Source of the DNA: Candidatus Manganitrophus noduliformans
GTDB taxonomy: Bacteria; Nitrospirota; Nitrospiria; SBBL01; Manganitrophaceae
DNA length: 64,000 nt
Reading direction: 5' to 3'
NCBI RefSeq assembly: GCF_012184425.1
Contig: NZ_VTOW01000002.1
Coordinates: 682,001-746,000, forward strand
Both the position numbers and the translations under genes were made by a program. The notes beneath the pieces were generated by a model that searched no databases, was not told the origin of the DNA, and worked only from the letters and a program-made list of their open reading frames with translations. Positions 51,441 through 60,988 of this stretch are shown piece after piece (the stretch's first letter is position 1; each line of letters starts with the position of its first letter).

Positions 51441-52241
51441 ATGCTCAAGAAAGAATCAGAGGAAGATGAAAACGGCCTCCGCCAAGCACGTTGGGAGTTG
51501 CTCCGGCAGGTCGATTCACTGCTTGATCAGCCGATGGTCTTCCTGTCATTCGCCTGGATCGGCCTTCTGATCCTCGACCTGACGGGGCACAACGGCGTTG
51601 TGCGCACCCTGACTTATGCGATCTGGGGAATCTTTGTTTTAGATTTTTTAATCGAGATCCTCGTCGCACCGGACAAGGCGGTCTACCTTCGCCGCCATTG
51701 GTTGACCGTCTTCTCGTTGGCTCTCCCCGCGCTTCGCATTTTACGGGTCGCTCAAACCCTTCGATTTCTCCGGGTCACCGGTACGGTGCGGCCGGTCAAT
51801 CTGGCCCGACTCATTACCTCGTTCAGCCGCGGCATGGGAGCGGTCCGGACCACTCTCGGCCGCCACGGCTTCGGGTACGTCCTGGCCCTAACGGTCCTGA
51901 TCACCTTCGCCGGCGCAGCCGGCATGGTTTTTTTTGAAAACCCGGCTGCATTGCGTTCATCGGGATATGTCGAGGCGGCGGAGCAAGGTGCCGGGTTCCA
52001 CAGCTACGCAGAGGCGCTCTGGTGGACCGCAATGATCATCACCACGATGGGTTCGGAATACTGGCCGAAAACCGCCGAGGGCCGGATTCTTTGCTGGCTC
52101 CTGGCAGTCTACGCTTTCGCGATTTTCGGCTACATCACCGCCACGATCGCAAGCTTTCTGATCGGGCGGCCTCCCCCCGATGAGCGGATGGAGCGGGAAG
52201 AAGAAGCGCCGAACATCGTCAGACCAGAGGAGACAAAATAA
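51441..52241 (+). CDS. Voltage-gated-like ion channel with atypical pore motif
   Basis: 266 residues. Six membrane segments; an S4-like basic helix (ILRVAQTLRFLRVTG) and a pore loop before the last helix. The pore signature reads TTMGSEYWP where potassium channels have TVGYG, so ion selectivity is uncertain. C-terminal 30 residues are cytosolic and acidic. Ribosome-binding site GGAGAAATAG. First gene of an operon with a small membrane protein, DUF421 and DUF2254 genes. Confidence 0.85.
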   Translation: MLKKESEEDENGLRQARWELLRQVDSLLDQPMVFLSFAWIGLLILDLTGHNGVVRTLTYAIWGIFVLDFLIEILVAPDKAVYLRRHWLTVFSLALPALRILRVAQTLRFLRVTGTVRPVNLARLITSFSRGMGAVRTTLGRHGFGYVLALTVLITFAGAAGMVFFENPAALRSSGYVEAAEQGAGFHSYAEALWWTAMIITTMGSEYWPKTAEGRILCWLLAVYAFAIFGYITATIASFLIGRPPPDERMEREEEAPNIVRPEETK

Positions 52242-52268
52242 TGAGAAACTCATTTTAAGGATGAAACG

Positions 52269-52781
52269 ATGGCAACCATGAAACAGGTCGGAAATTTAGA
52301 AATCGATGAGGATCTCCCTTTTCAAGAGCGCTCCTGGAAAATCCAACGAATCGGCTGGATTCTCATGGCGCTCGCGGTGCTGGGAGCCCTCCTCGGGTTA
52401 TTCGGTCCGGGGCCGCTCAGCAGCGCCGGCCAGGGCCGACAAGGGGGGCCCCTCCGGTTGGAGTACAAACGCTTCGAGCGCTTTCAGTCCCCGACGACGC
52501 TCCGCGTCCTTGTGGGGCCCGGCGCCGAAAAAGAGGGAGCGGTCCGCCTCTGGATCGATCTCGATTACTTGAAGGGGGTGCAGATTCGACGGATCACCCC
52601 GGAGCCGGATGAGACCCAAAGCGGCCCGGATCGTCTTACCTACCTCTTTCGGGTCGAGAAATCGGGGCCCCCAAAAGAAATTACATTTCACCTGGAGACC
52701 GAGCAGTTCGGACTGCTTCCGGGCCGGATCGGTCTTAACACGGGAGAGGAATTGGCTTTCCGCCAATGGATTTATCCATGA
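52269..52781 (+). CDS. Membrane-anchored hypothetical protein
   Basis: 170 residues. One membrane helix (IGWILMALAVLGALLGLFG, about 28-47) with a cytoplasmic N-terminus, then an extracytoplasmic beta-sandwich-like domain (LRLEYKRFERFQSPTTL, AVRLWIDLDYLKGVQI, EITFHLETEQFGLLPGRI). Family not recognised. AAGGA seven bases before ATG. Genes of this type recur beside DUF421 genes, in my recollection, but the function is unknown. Confidence 0.75.
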   Translation: MATMKQVGNLEIDEDLPFQERSWKIQRIGWILMALAVLGALLGLFGPGPLSSAGQGRQGGPLRLEYKRFERFQSPTTLRVLVGPGAEKEGAVRLWIDLDYLKGVQIRRITPEPDETQSGPDRLTYLFRVEKSGPPKEITFHLETEQFGLLPGRIGLNTGEELAFRQWIYP

Positions 52782-52815
52782 GTGCGCTCCCCCTTCATGA
52801 ACCAAGGAGGTCTTT

Positions 52816-53265
52816 ATGGACGCCGTTCTACGCGGCCTCGCCGTTTACATTTTTCTTTTAATCGTCTTTCGGATTGGCGGCAAACGTTCTGTTTCGGAGG
52901 TCACCACCTTCGACTTTGTCCTCATTCTGATCATTGCGGAGGCGGCCCAACAGGCCCTGCTCGGCCAGGACTACTCCATCACCAATGCCTTTCTGTTGAT
53001 TATCACACTCCTGGGCGCCGACATCCTGATGTCTTTGGTCAAGCAACGGTCGCCGCGGGCGGAAAAGTGGCTCGATGGGGTTCCCCTGATCATTGTGGAA
53101 AACGGCCGCCCGCTCCACGATCGAATGGACAAAGCACGTGTCGATGAATCGGATATTTTAACGGCGGCCCGGGAGCGACTCGGGCTGGAGCGGATGGATC
53201 AGATCAAATATGCCGTGTTGGAGCGGAGCGGCGGGATTTCAATCATTCCGAAGCGGGCGGCATAA
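52816..53265 (+). CDS. DUF421 (YetF-like) membrane protein
   Basis: 149 residues. Two or three N-terminal membrane helices with the family motif [27 protein letters not shown], then the small cytoplasmic DUF421 domain ([39 protein letters not shown]). AAGGAGG ribosome-binding site. Function in bacteria unclear (envelope or stress). Confidence 0.9.
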   Translation: MDAVLRGLAVYIFLLIVFRIGGKRSVSEVTTFDFVLILIIAEAAQQALLGQDYSITNAFLLIITLLGADILMSLVKQRSPRAEKWLDGVPLIIVENGRPLHDRMDKARVDESDILTAARERLGLERMDQIKYAVLERSGGISIIPKRAA

Positions 53266-53287
53266 CCGGCTCTCGAAAGGGTCAAAA

Positions 53288-54625
53288 ATGAAAACAAAAG
53301 CGATTCAATTTTGGGACTGGCTTCGAACCAGCTTCTGGTTCGTCCCGACGCTCGCGACGATCCTGGCGATCGGTCTCTCCTTCATGATGACTCACCTTGA
53401 CGGCCGAATCGGCGATGACTGGCCGCAAACGTGGTGGATCTATGGCGGCCAGCCGGAGGGGGGGCGCATCCTTCTCTCGACGATCGCCGGATCGATGATC
53501 ACCGTCGCGGGGGTCGTCTTCTCGATCACGATCGTCGTTCTCTCCCTCGCCTCCTCGCAGTTCGGTCCCCGTTTGCTTCGCAACTTCATGCGCGACCCCG
53601 GAAACCAGATCGTCCTCGGGACTTTTGTCGGGACGTTCATCTACTGTCTTCTCGTCCTCCGGACGGTCACCGGAGACGGCGAGGAGGGGTTCGTCCCGCA
53701 TCTCTCCATCACCTTCGGCATCGTCCTGGCGATCTTCAGTCTCGGCGTGTTGATCTACTTCATCCACCACATCTCGGCGTCGATTCAGGCCTCGACGATC
53801 ATCTCCACCGTGGGGGAAGAGCTCGATGAGGCGATCGATGGGGTCTTTCCGGAGGAGCTCGGGGAAGAAACGCCGGAGAGCCGCCAACGCGGCAAAGCCG
53901 ATATTCCGAAGGAATTCGAAGCGGAGGCGGTCTCGATCTGCGCGTCGGAGATCGGCTACCTTCAGGCAATCGACAACGAGAAGCTGATGCGCCTTGCCCG
54001 ACAGAAGAATCTCCTTCTGCGGCTCGTACAGCGCCCGGGGGATTATATCAGCTGGGGTCACGTGCTGGTGCGGGCTTGGCCGAGGGAGCGGGTCGATGAG
54101 ACGGTCTCCGGCCAAATCCACGCGGCCTTCATTCTCGGAAGGGAGCGGACACTGACGCAGGATGTGAAATTCGGCATCCAGCAGCTCGTCGAGACCGCTG
54201 TCCGCGCCGTCTCTCCCGGCATCAACGATCCGTTCACCGCCACCACCTGCATCGACCGCCTCGGGGCCTCGCTCTCCCGCCTGGCCGAGCGGACGATTCC
54301 TTCTCCCTACCGCTATGACGATGAAAACCATCTCCGGATCATCGCCGACCCGGTCACCTTCGTGGAGGTCGCCGAGGATGCCTTTGAGGATATCCGGCAG
54401 TATGGATCATCGAGTATAGCGGTCACGCTTCGGCTTCTGGAAAGTCTTGCCGTGATCGGAACACATATTCATCGAGAGGAAGACCGGGCGGCGCTTCTCC
54501 GGCATGCCGAGCAGGTTAAAACAGAAGCAAAAGAAAAGCTGACGATGTCTTGGTATCGAAGTGAGATCGACGCGCGGTACGCGGCGGTCTTGCGGGCGCT
54601 GACGCGCCAGAGAGAAGCGGCCTGA
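53288..54625 (+). CDS. DUF2254 membrane protein
   Basis: 445 residues. Four membrane segments in the first 165 residues (SFWFVPTLATILAIGLSFMM; GSMITVAGVVFSITIVVLSL; GTFVGTFIYCLLVL; GIVLAIFSLGVLIYFI). The C-terminal half is cytoplasmic with the conserved DUF2254 signature AVRAVSPGINDPFTATTCIDRL. ATG 53288 with GAAAGG. Function unknown. Converges with the next gene (24 bp). Confidence 0.9.
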   Translation: MKTKAIQFWDWLRTSFWFVPTLATILAIGLSFMMTHLDGRIGDDWPQTWWIYGGQPEGGRILLSTIAGSMITVAGVVFSITIVVLSLASSQFGPRLLRNFMRDPGNQIVLGTFVGTFIYCLLVLRTVTGDGEEGFVPHLSITFGIVLAIFSLGVLIYFIHHISASIQASTIISTVGEELDEAIDGVFPEELGEETPESRQRGKADIPKEFEAEAVSICASEIGYLQAIDNEKLMRLARQKNLLLRLVQRPGDYISWGHVLVRAWPRERVDETVSGQIHAAFILGRERTLTQDVKFGIQQLVETAVRAVSPGINDPFTATTCIDRLGASLSRLAERTIPSPYRYDDENHLRIIADPVTFVEVAEDAFEDIRQYGSSSIAVTLRLLESLAVIGTHIHREEDRAALLRHAEQVKTEAKEKLTMSWYRSEIDARYAAVLRALTRQREAA

Positions 54626-54649
54626 CCGAAAGCGACCGCTTCGAGTCAA

Positions 54650-57124
54650 TCACTGTCCCAAAAGAACTGAGACCGAGTTTCCGCTGCGATTTACCACGAC
54701 GAGATCGAGTTTGGAGTTCGCATTCGGATCATCCGGGTCGTACGGATCATTCGGCGGATCATCATCAAAATAACCTGTGGCGGCGGCGACCGGATTTTTT
54801 CCTTCTCCGAGAATCTCCTCTCGGGAAGGCCCAAAGGTCCCATCTCCGACCCCCAGATAGATCGTAACTGATTCGGTATTGTCTTGGGTATTGCCCGTGG
54901 GATGGAAATTCGGAATGATCAGATCCGGTTTTCTATCCCGGTTAAAGTCCCCCACCGCAATCCCTTGGGGCTCCAATCCAACCGGGAAGCGGGTCGGCGC
55001 TGCAAAACCGCCGGCACCGTCATTCAAGAAGATCGAGACCGTTCCGCTCTCGCGATTCACCACTGCCAGATCGAGAATCCCATCTTCATTGAAGTCTTCC
55101 GATGCCAAGGCGACCGGCCGATGGAATGCGTCACTTCCGACCGAAAAAGAGGTCGGAGCCTCGAAACTCCCGGCCCCATCCCCCAACAGAAGAGAGATGG
55201 TATTAATCAGTTCATTCGTTACGACCAAGTCGAGGTGAGTGTCTCCATTAAAATCTCCTGAAGCGATTCCAGAGGGGCTGACACCCGCTGCGAAGAGCGT
55301 TTTTGAAGCGAATCCACCTACGCCGTCTCCAATGAGGATAACCACATTTCCAACCCCACTCATCACAGATGAAACGGCCACATCCGGATTTCCGTCTTCA
55401 TTGAAATCGGCAACAAGCAGGTCAGAAGGAAAAGTCTTTCCGCTATCGGCCGGGTTCGTCCAGAGATCGATAGAGGCGGGGGTAAAAATCCCATTCCCAT
55501 TATTCGAAAGGAGGGTCATTGTACCACTGGTGCCATTCGATACGACGAGATCGGCCGGGTTTAGGTTTCCATGGAATTTTCCAGCGGCAAGATGTTCTGG
55601 ATTGTTTCCGACATCATATACAGGGATCGAGACAGTATCAAAACCAAAATTATCCTCATCCTCGGGATCGGCCCAATTTCCAATGCCAAACAGGATTGAG
55701 ACTTTGTGGGTTCCAAAGTTAGTAGTAGCCAGATCCGATATTGAATCTCCATCAAAATCGGCGATCGCAACGTCGCTCGGACTTTCTTCTGGCTCCACAG
55801 AAAACTCGTTCGGTTCGCCGAGAAAGGGAAGGATAAAGCTCTGATCCGCCCCGTAGTTCGTTCCTCTGCTGTTCGTCGCCACGATGCGGTAGTGGTAGGG
55901 TCTGTTTGGCTCCAGAGCTTCTAGGCCGTCCGCGATCGGCACAAAAGTATTCCCACCCGGTGTGGTCTGCAGCGCCGTGCTGCTGCCGTAGGCCGTCGTC
56001 ACCCCCCATTCAAAATAAACCGTCGTTTCTCCCGAGAATCCAAGCGGGTTCACCTCCCCATGTAAGATCGCCGAGCCGGTCTTTAACACCTCGCTCGGGG
56101 GCAAGGTCACCACCGCCGGGGGCGGGATCGGAATCGGCGTCGCCGAGGCTTCCTCGGACGGAAGGCTTTCCCCGTGGGCATTCTCCGCTGTCAGAATGTA
56201 ATAGTAGAGGGTGTTGTTCGTGAGGGCGGTGTGGGTATAGCTGGTGCCGGAGAGATTGGGAATCTTCGTTCCGTTGTCCGGGGTGACCTCCGCCGTCGTG
56301 CTCCAGTAGACGTTGTAAAATTGCGCCCCGGCGGCGGCATTCCAGTTGAGGATCACCTCACTGTCCGCCGCGGAGGCGGTCAAGTTCGTCGGTTGCACCG
56401 GAACCGTCTCCGCCGCAAAAGGGGTCGCCGAAACCTCTGCCGATTCGGCACCCTGCCCGAGGTTGTTTTGGGCGGTGACGACGAAAAAGTAGGTCGTGCC
56501 GTTGGTCAGGTCGTCCTCGATATAGACAGTGGCGCCTCCCGGCACCTGGGTCCGATTTCCGCCGACAATGGTGTTCCAATTATCTCGGTTGATCCCGGAG
56601 ACGGTCGCCCTGTAGAGGAAATAACTCGAGGCGCCGGTGACGGAGTTCCATTCCAGGGTGACCTGACCGTCCGCGGCGATCGCTCTTAATCCGGTGGGAG
56701 GAAGAGGAAGCGCGGTCGACGTCGGCGTGGCGGAGACCTCGGCCGATTCGGCGCTCTCCCCCGCCTCATTCACCGCCGTAACGACAAAATAATAGGGTGT
56801 CCCGTCGAGTAGATCGCTCTGCGTGAAAGGACCGGCGGCCGCGGGATTCCGCTTCCCGAAAGGGAGGGTCTCGTAATTCGTTTTCGTCACCCCGGGGCCG
56901 GCCGCCACGTAGACATTGTAAGAGGTCGCCCCGTCGACCGGGTCCCATCCGATGACAACCGCTCCGCTGAACGCAGTGACGGCGACCCCGGTCGGCGCGG
57001 CGGGAGGACGTCCCCCCCGATGCCGGCCCCCTCCCCGCCCGCAGGCGTGAAGAGACAAGGCGATGACGAGAAAAAAAATCCCTGCTCCCCGTAAGGAGAG
57101 AGGGCTTAACTTGATCCGGTTCAT
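54650..57124 (-). CDS. Large lipoprotein with fibronectin-III and FG-GAP/VCBS repeats
   Basis: 824 residues. Lipoprotein signal (VIALSLHACGRGG). Three FN3 domains (about 40-330; each with YNVYV/SYFLYR-type strands and YYFVVTAVNEAGESAES linkers), a fourth FN3-like unit (about 345-430, TVYFEWGVTTAYGSS), then about six FG-GAP/VCBS repeats (about 440-824: DFDGDSISDLATTN, DFNEDGNPDVAVSS, DFNGDTHLDLVVTN, DFNRDRKPDLIIPN) with calcium-binding DxDxD loops. Surface-exposed, maybe adhesive. ATG 57124 chosen because the likely promoter leaves earlier starts untranscribed. Confidence 0.88.
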   Translation of the reverse strand: MNRIKLSPLSLRGAGIFFLVIALSLHACGRGGGRHRGGRPPAAPTGVAVTAFSGAVVIGWDPVDGATSYNVYVAAGPGVTKTNYETLPFGKRNPAAAGPFTQSDLLDGTPYYFVVTAVNEAGESAESAEVSATPTSTALPLPPTGLRAIAADGQVTLEWNSVTGASSYFLYRATVSGINRDNWNTIVGGNRTQVPGGATVYIEDDLTNGTTYFFVVTAQNNLGQGAESAEVSATPFAAETVPVQPTNLTASAADSEVILNWNAAAGAQFYNVYWSTTAEVTPDNGTKIPNLSGTSYTHTALTNNTLYYYILTAENAHGESLPSEEASATPIPIPPPAVVTLPPSEVLKTGSAILHGEVNPLGFSGETTVYFEWGVTTAYGSSTALQTTPGGNTFVPIADGLEALEPNRPYHYRIVATNSRGTNYGADQSFILPFLGEPNEFSVEPEESPSDVAIADFDGDSISDLATTNFGTHKVSILFGIGNWADPEDEDNFGFDTVSIPVYDVGNNPEHLAAGKFHGNLNPADLVVSNGTSGTMTLLSNNGNGIFTPASIDLWTNPADSGKTFPSDLLVADFNEDGNPDVAVSSVMSGVGNVVILIGDGVGGFASKTLFAAGVSPSGIASGDFNGDTHLDLVVTNELINTISLLLGDGAGSFEAPTSFSVGSDAFHRPVALASEDFNEDGILDLAVVNRESGTVSIFLNDGAGGFAAPTRFPVGLEPQGIAVGDFNRDRKPDLIIPNFHPTGNTQDNTESVTIYLGVGDGTFGPSREEILGEGKNPVAAATGYFDDDPPNDPYDPDDPNANSKLDLVVVNRSGNSVSVLLGQ

Positions 57125-57154
57125 GGGTTTCCCACATGTTTCATACTCCATTTG

Positions 57155-57183
57155 AGTGTAACAGTCGATCCCCCTTTTGACAA
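57155..57183 (-). promoter_or_regulatory. Sigma-70-like promoter for the FN3 lipoprotein gene
   Basis: Minus strand TTGTCA (57183-57178), 17-bp spacer, TACACT (57160-57155), about 30 bp before ATG 57124. Confidence 0.5.
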
Positions 57184-57217
57184 GAAAACGGCCGTTCCGT
57201 CGTGCCATGTCTGATCC

Positions 57218-57246
57218 TTGACGTGTCCCGGCCAATCCTCTATAAT
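57218..57246 (+). promoter_or_regulatory. Sigma-70 promoter for lysS
   Basis: TTGACG (57218-57223), 17-bp spacer, TATAAT (57241-57246), 77 bp before the lysS ATG. Nearly consensus. Confidence 0.75.
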
Positions 57247-57322
57247 GATTTGATTTTTGAAAGGATTCTCACTGCTCAGAGAGTCGTCCCAGCCCAATAC
57301 GAATTGAGGAGTTTCATCCTAG

Positions 57323-58813
57323 ATGGAAGAGACCAACGACCAGATTGTCCAGCGGATCAAGAAGCTGGAGAGCCTCCGCGCCGCCGGGATCGATCCGTAC
57401 GGCGCCCGCTTCGAGGGGAAGACGCCGCTCGCCGAGATCGTCGAGAAGTATCACTCCTCCACCAAAGAGACCCTTGAGGCGCAGCCGGTTTCCTATAAGA
57501 TCTCAGGGAGGATGGTCTCGCTTCGCCGTTTCGGCAAAGCCGCTTTTTCCCACCTGCAAGACGCCACCGGACGGCTTCAGGTCTATTTCAAGAAAGACCA
57601 TCTGGGGGAGGCCGGTTACGATCTCTTCGAGAAGCTCGATATCGGCGACTACATTGGAGTCGAAGGTCCCCTTTTCCGGACGAAGACCGACGAATTGACC
57701 CTTCAAGCCGATCGCCTGACCCTTCTCTCCAAATCGCTCCGGCCCCTTCCGGAGAAGTGGCACGGGCTGACCGATGTCGAAACCCGCTACCGGATGCGAT
57801 ATGTCGATCTGATCGCCAACCCGGAAGTCCGAAAAGTGTTTGCCCTTCGCAGCATGATCATCGATTCGATTCGCCGCTTTCTGACACAGCATGATTTTCT
57901 GGAAGTAGAGACGCCGATGATGCACCCGATTCCCGGCGGGGCCGCGGCGCGCCCTTTCATTACGCATCACAATACGCTGGGAGTCGATCTCTACCTGAGG
58001 ATCGCGCCGGAGCTTTATCTGAAGCGGCTGATCGTCGGCGGGTTCGAGCGGGTCTATGAGATCAACCGGAATTTCCGAAACGAGGGGATCTCGACGATCC
58101 ACAACCCCGAATTCACCATGCTCGAATTCTACATGGCCTACGCCGATTACCGGGATCTAATGTCGTTCACCGAATCGCTCATCACCACGGTGGCGAAGGA
58201 GGTCTTGGGGACGCTGACGTTCGAATACCAGGGAAAACAGATCGACCTCACCCCCCCCTGGCGCCGGCTCGCCTACCTCGATGCGATCGCGGAGAAATAC
58301 CGGGTGGCAGTGAGCGACCTCTCCGATCCAGAAAAGGTCGCCGAGCTGATGCAGCGGGCGGGGCTGCCGATGAAACCAGGGGCTTCGCTTGGGAAACAGT
58401 TGAACGATCTCTTCGAGATGACGGTCGAGCCGGCGCTGACGGGACCGATCTTCATCACCGACTACCCGACCGAGATCTCCCCGTTGGCAAAGCGAAAGCC
58501 GGACCAGCCGCATCTCACCGAACGGTTTGAGATGTATATCGCCTCGCGCGAGATCGCCAACGCCTTCTCCGAGTTGAACGACCCGCACGATCAACGGTCC
58601 CGCTTTGAATCGCAGGCGGCCCAGCGGGCGGCCGGCGATTTGGAAGCCCACGTCATGGATGAGGACTACCTTCGCGCCCTGGAGTACGGGATGCCCCCGA
58701 CCGCGGGGGAAGGGATCGGGATCGACCGGCTGGTGATGTTGTTGACCAATCAGAGCTCGATTCGCGACGTGATCCTCTTTCCGCAATTAAGACCAGAGAG
58801 GAGTGAACGTTAG
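57323..58813 (+). CDS. lysS: Lysyl-tRNA synthetase, class II
   Basis: 496 residues. OB-fold anticodon-binding domain (about 55-165: [19 protein letters not shown]). Catalytic core: motif 1 region [18 protein letters not shown], motif 2 [14 protein letters not shown], motif 3 [19 protein letters not shown] eleven bases before ATG. The stop codon lies inside an intergenic repeat. Confidence 0.97.
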   Translation: MEETNDQIVQRIKKLESLRAAGIDPYGARFEGKTPLAEIVEKYHSSTKETLEAQPVSYKISGRMVSLRRFGKAAFSHLQDATGRLQVYFKKDHLGEAGYDLFEKLDIGDYIGVEGPLFRTKTDELTLQADRLTLLSKSLRPLPEKWHGLTDVETRYRMRYVDLIANPEVRKVFALRSMIIDSIRRFLTQHDFLEVETPMMHPIPGGAAARPFITHHNTLGVDLYLRIAPELYLKRLIVGGFERVYEINRNFRNEGISTIHNPEFTMLEFYMAYADYRDLMSFTESLITTVAKEVLGTLTFEYQGKQIDLTPPWRRLAYLDAIAEKYRVAVSDLSDPEKVAELMQRAGLPMKPGASLGKQLNDLFEMTVEPALTGPIFITDYPTEISPLAKRKPDQPHLTERFEMYIASREIANAFSELNDPHDQRSRFESQAAQRAAGDLEAHVMDEDYLRALEYGMPPTAGEGIGIDRLVMLLTNQSSIRDVILFPQLRPERSER

Positions 58814-58886
58814 TCGTTATTCGTGAGTCGTTATTCGTAAATGATATTTGATTTTACGTTTAACGTTGAACGGATAGCGAATAACG
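58808..58886. repeat. CGTTATTCG repeat between lysS and lolC
   Basis: CGTTATTCG occurs at 58815 and 58829 and inverted (CGAATAACG) at 58878-58886, with TTTTACGTTTAACG between. Same vocabulary as 60217-60290. It overlaps the lysS stop and ends 13 bp before the lolC ATG, leaving no obvious ribosome-binding site for lolC. Confidence 0.65.
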
Positions 58887-58898
58887 TTACCTAATTAA

Positions 58899-60206
58899 AT
58901 GTCTTTGCCTTATGAATTTTTCGTCGGCCTTCGCTACTTAAAGGCCAAACGGCGCCAAAAAAGCATCTCTCTGAATACCCTGATCTCGATCGGCGGGGTC
59001 ATGGTCGGCGTGGCCGCACTGATCGCCACCCTCGCCGTCATGACCGGCTTCAAGGAAGACCTCCGCGATAAGATCCTCGGGACCAACTCCCACATCGTCA
59101 TCACCGACCGGACCCGGGACGAGATTCCCGAATATCCCCGGCTGGTTGACGAGGCGAAGAAGGTTCCACACGTGGTCGCCGCCACCCCCTTTATCTTCAG
59201 ACAGGTCCTCCTCTCATCCGACACCAATGTCTTCGGCGTGGTCCTGCGCGGAATTAACCCTGAAACCGAGGCGGAGGTCACCGAGATCGGGAAAAACATC
59301 ATCGAAGGGCGGCTCGACTATCTGACGAATCCGCCTGATTCCTCCCTTCCTGAAGAAGAGATCGGCGAGACGGAAGGGGAGCCGGAGAAGATTCTTCCCG
59401 GCATCATCATCGGCAGGGAGCTGGCGGGGCGATTGGGGGCGTTTCTCGGAGATCGGATCAATATCGTCTCGCCGGTCGGCCAGGAGGGAGCGTCGATCGG
59501 CAAATCGCTCACCGGCCCGATGGGCTTTACGCCGAAGATCCGGAAATTCCGGGTGGTCGGCATTTTCGACTCCGGGATGTACGAATATGACTCCTCCCTC
59601 GCCTATATCTCGATCAAAGAGGCGCAGAACTTCTTCAACCTCTCCGACGCGGTCACCGGGATCGAGGTGAAGGTCGATGATATCTTCATCGCCGATCGTG
59701 TGGCGGATCAGATCGAGACCCATCTCGGTTTTCCGTACCAGGCGCGCGACTGGATGAAGCTTAACCGGAACCTCTTCTCGGCGCTCCAGCTTGAAAAGAT
59801 GATGATGTTCATTATCCTCGTCTTGATCATTCTGGTCGCCTCCTTTAACATCGTCAGCACCCTCACGATGACGGTGGTTGAAAAGAGCCGGGAGATCGCC
59901 ATTCTTAAAGCGATGGGGGCGACGCGGGAGTCGATCATGCGGATCTTCATGATGGAGGGGGTGATTATCGGTCTGGTCGGCGTGATCCTGGGGACCCCCT
60001 TGGGACTGGTCGTCTGTTGGATGCTTCAGAAGTTTTATACGCTGCCGGCCGACATCTACTACATCAGCCACCTGCCGGTGAAGATCAACGCGCTCGATGT
60101 CTTCGTTGTCTCATTGGCGGCGGTCCTCATCGGGTTTTTCGCCACCCTCTACCCCTCCTGGCAGGCCGCCAAACTCGATCCCGCCGAAGCGCTGAGGTAC
60201 GAGTGA
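58899..60206 (+). CDS. lolC: Lipoprotein-releasing ABC transporter permease LolC/LolE
   Basis: 435 residues with four membrane helices: one at about 25-48 (GGVMVGVAALIATLAVM) and three in the C-terminal third (about 300-325, 345-375, 395-418), with a large MacB-type periplasmic domain between. C-terminal FtsX signature (VEKSREIAILKAMGATRESIMRIF) and YPSWQAAKLDPAEALRYE. One LolC/E-type gene next to lolD suggests a homodimeric LolF-like exporter; a second permease is not in view. Confidence 0.93.
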   Translation: MSLPYEFFVGLRYLKAKRRQKSISLNTLISIGGVMVGVAALIATLAVMTGFKEDLRDKILGTNSHIVITDRTRDEIPEYPRLVDEAKKVPHVVAATPFIFRQVLLSSDTNVFGVVLRGINPETEAEVTEIGKNIIEGRLDYLTNPPDSSLPEEEIGETEGEPEKILPGIIIGRELAGRLGAFLGDRINIVSPVGQEGASIGKSLTGPMGFTPKIRKFRVVGIFDSGMYEYDSSLAYISIKEAQNFFNLSDAVTGIEVKVDDIFIADRVADQIETHLGFPYQARDWMKLNRNLFSALQLEKMMMFIILVLIILVASFNIVSTLTMTVVEKSREIAILKAMGATRESIMRIFMMEGVIIGLVGVILGTPLGLVVCWMLQKFYTLPADIYYISHLPVKINALDVFVVSLAAVLIGFFATLYPSWQAAKLDPAEALRYE

Positions 60207-60216
60207 GCAAGGACAC

Positions 60217-60290
60217 CGTTAAACGTTATTTGTTATTCGTGAATCGTGAAATTCGTTTTACGTTTAACGAATAACGACTCACGAATAACG
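60217..60290. repeat. CGTTATTCG repeat between lolC and lolD
   Basis: GTTATTCGTGA (60232-60242) pairs perfectly with TCACGAATAAC (60279-60289); TTTTACGTTTAACG lies inside. Second copy of the repeat family at 58808. It ends 14 bp before the lolD ATG. Confidence 0.7.
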
Positions 60291-60304
60291 TTTTTAGGTT
60301 CTAT

Positions 60305-60973
<669 letters not shown>

Positions 60974-60988
60974 AGGGAACGCGTCTGA

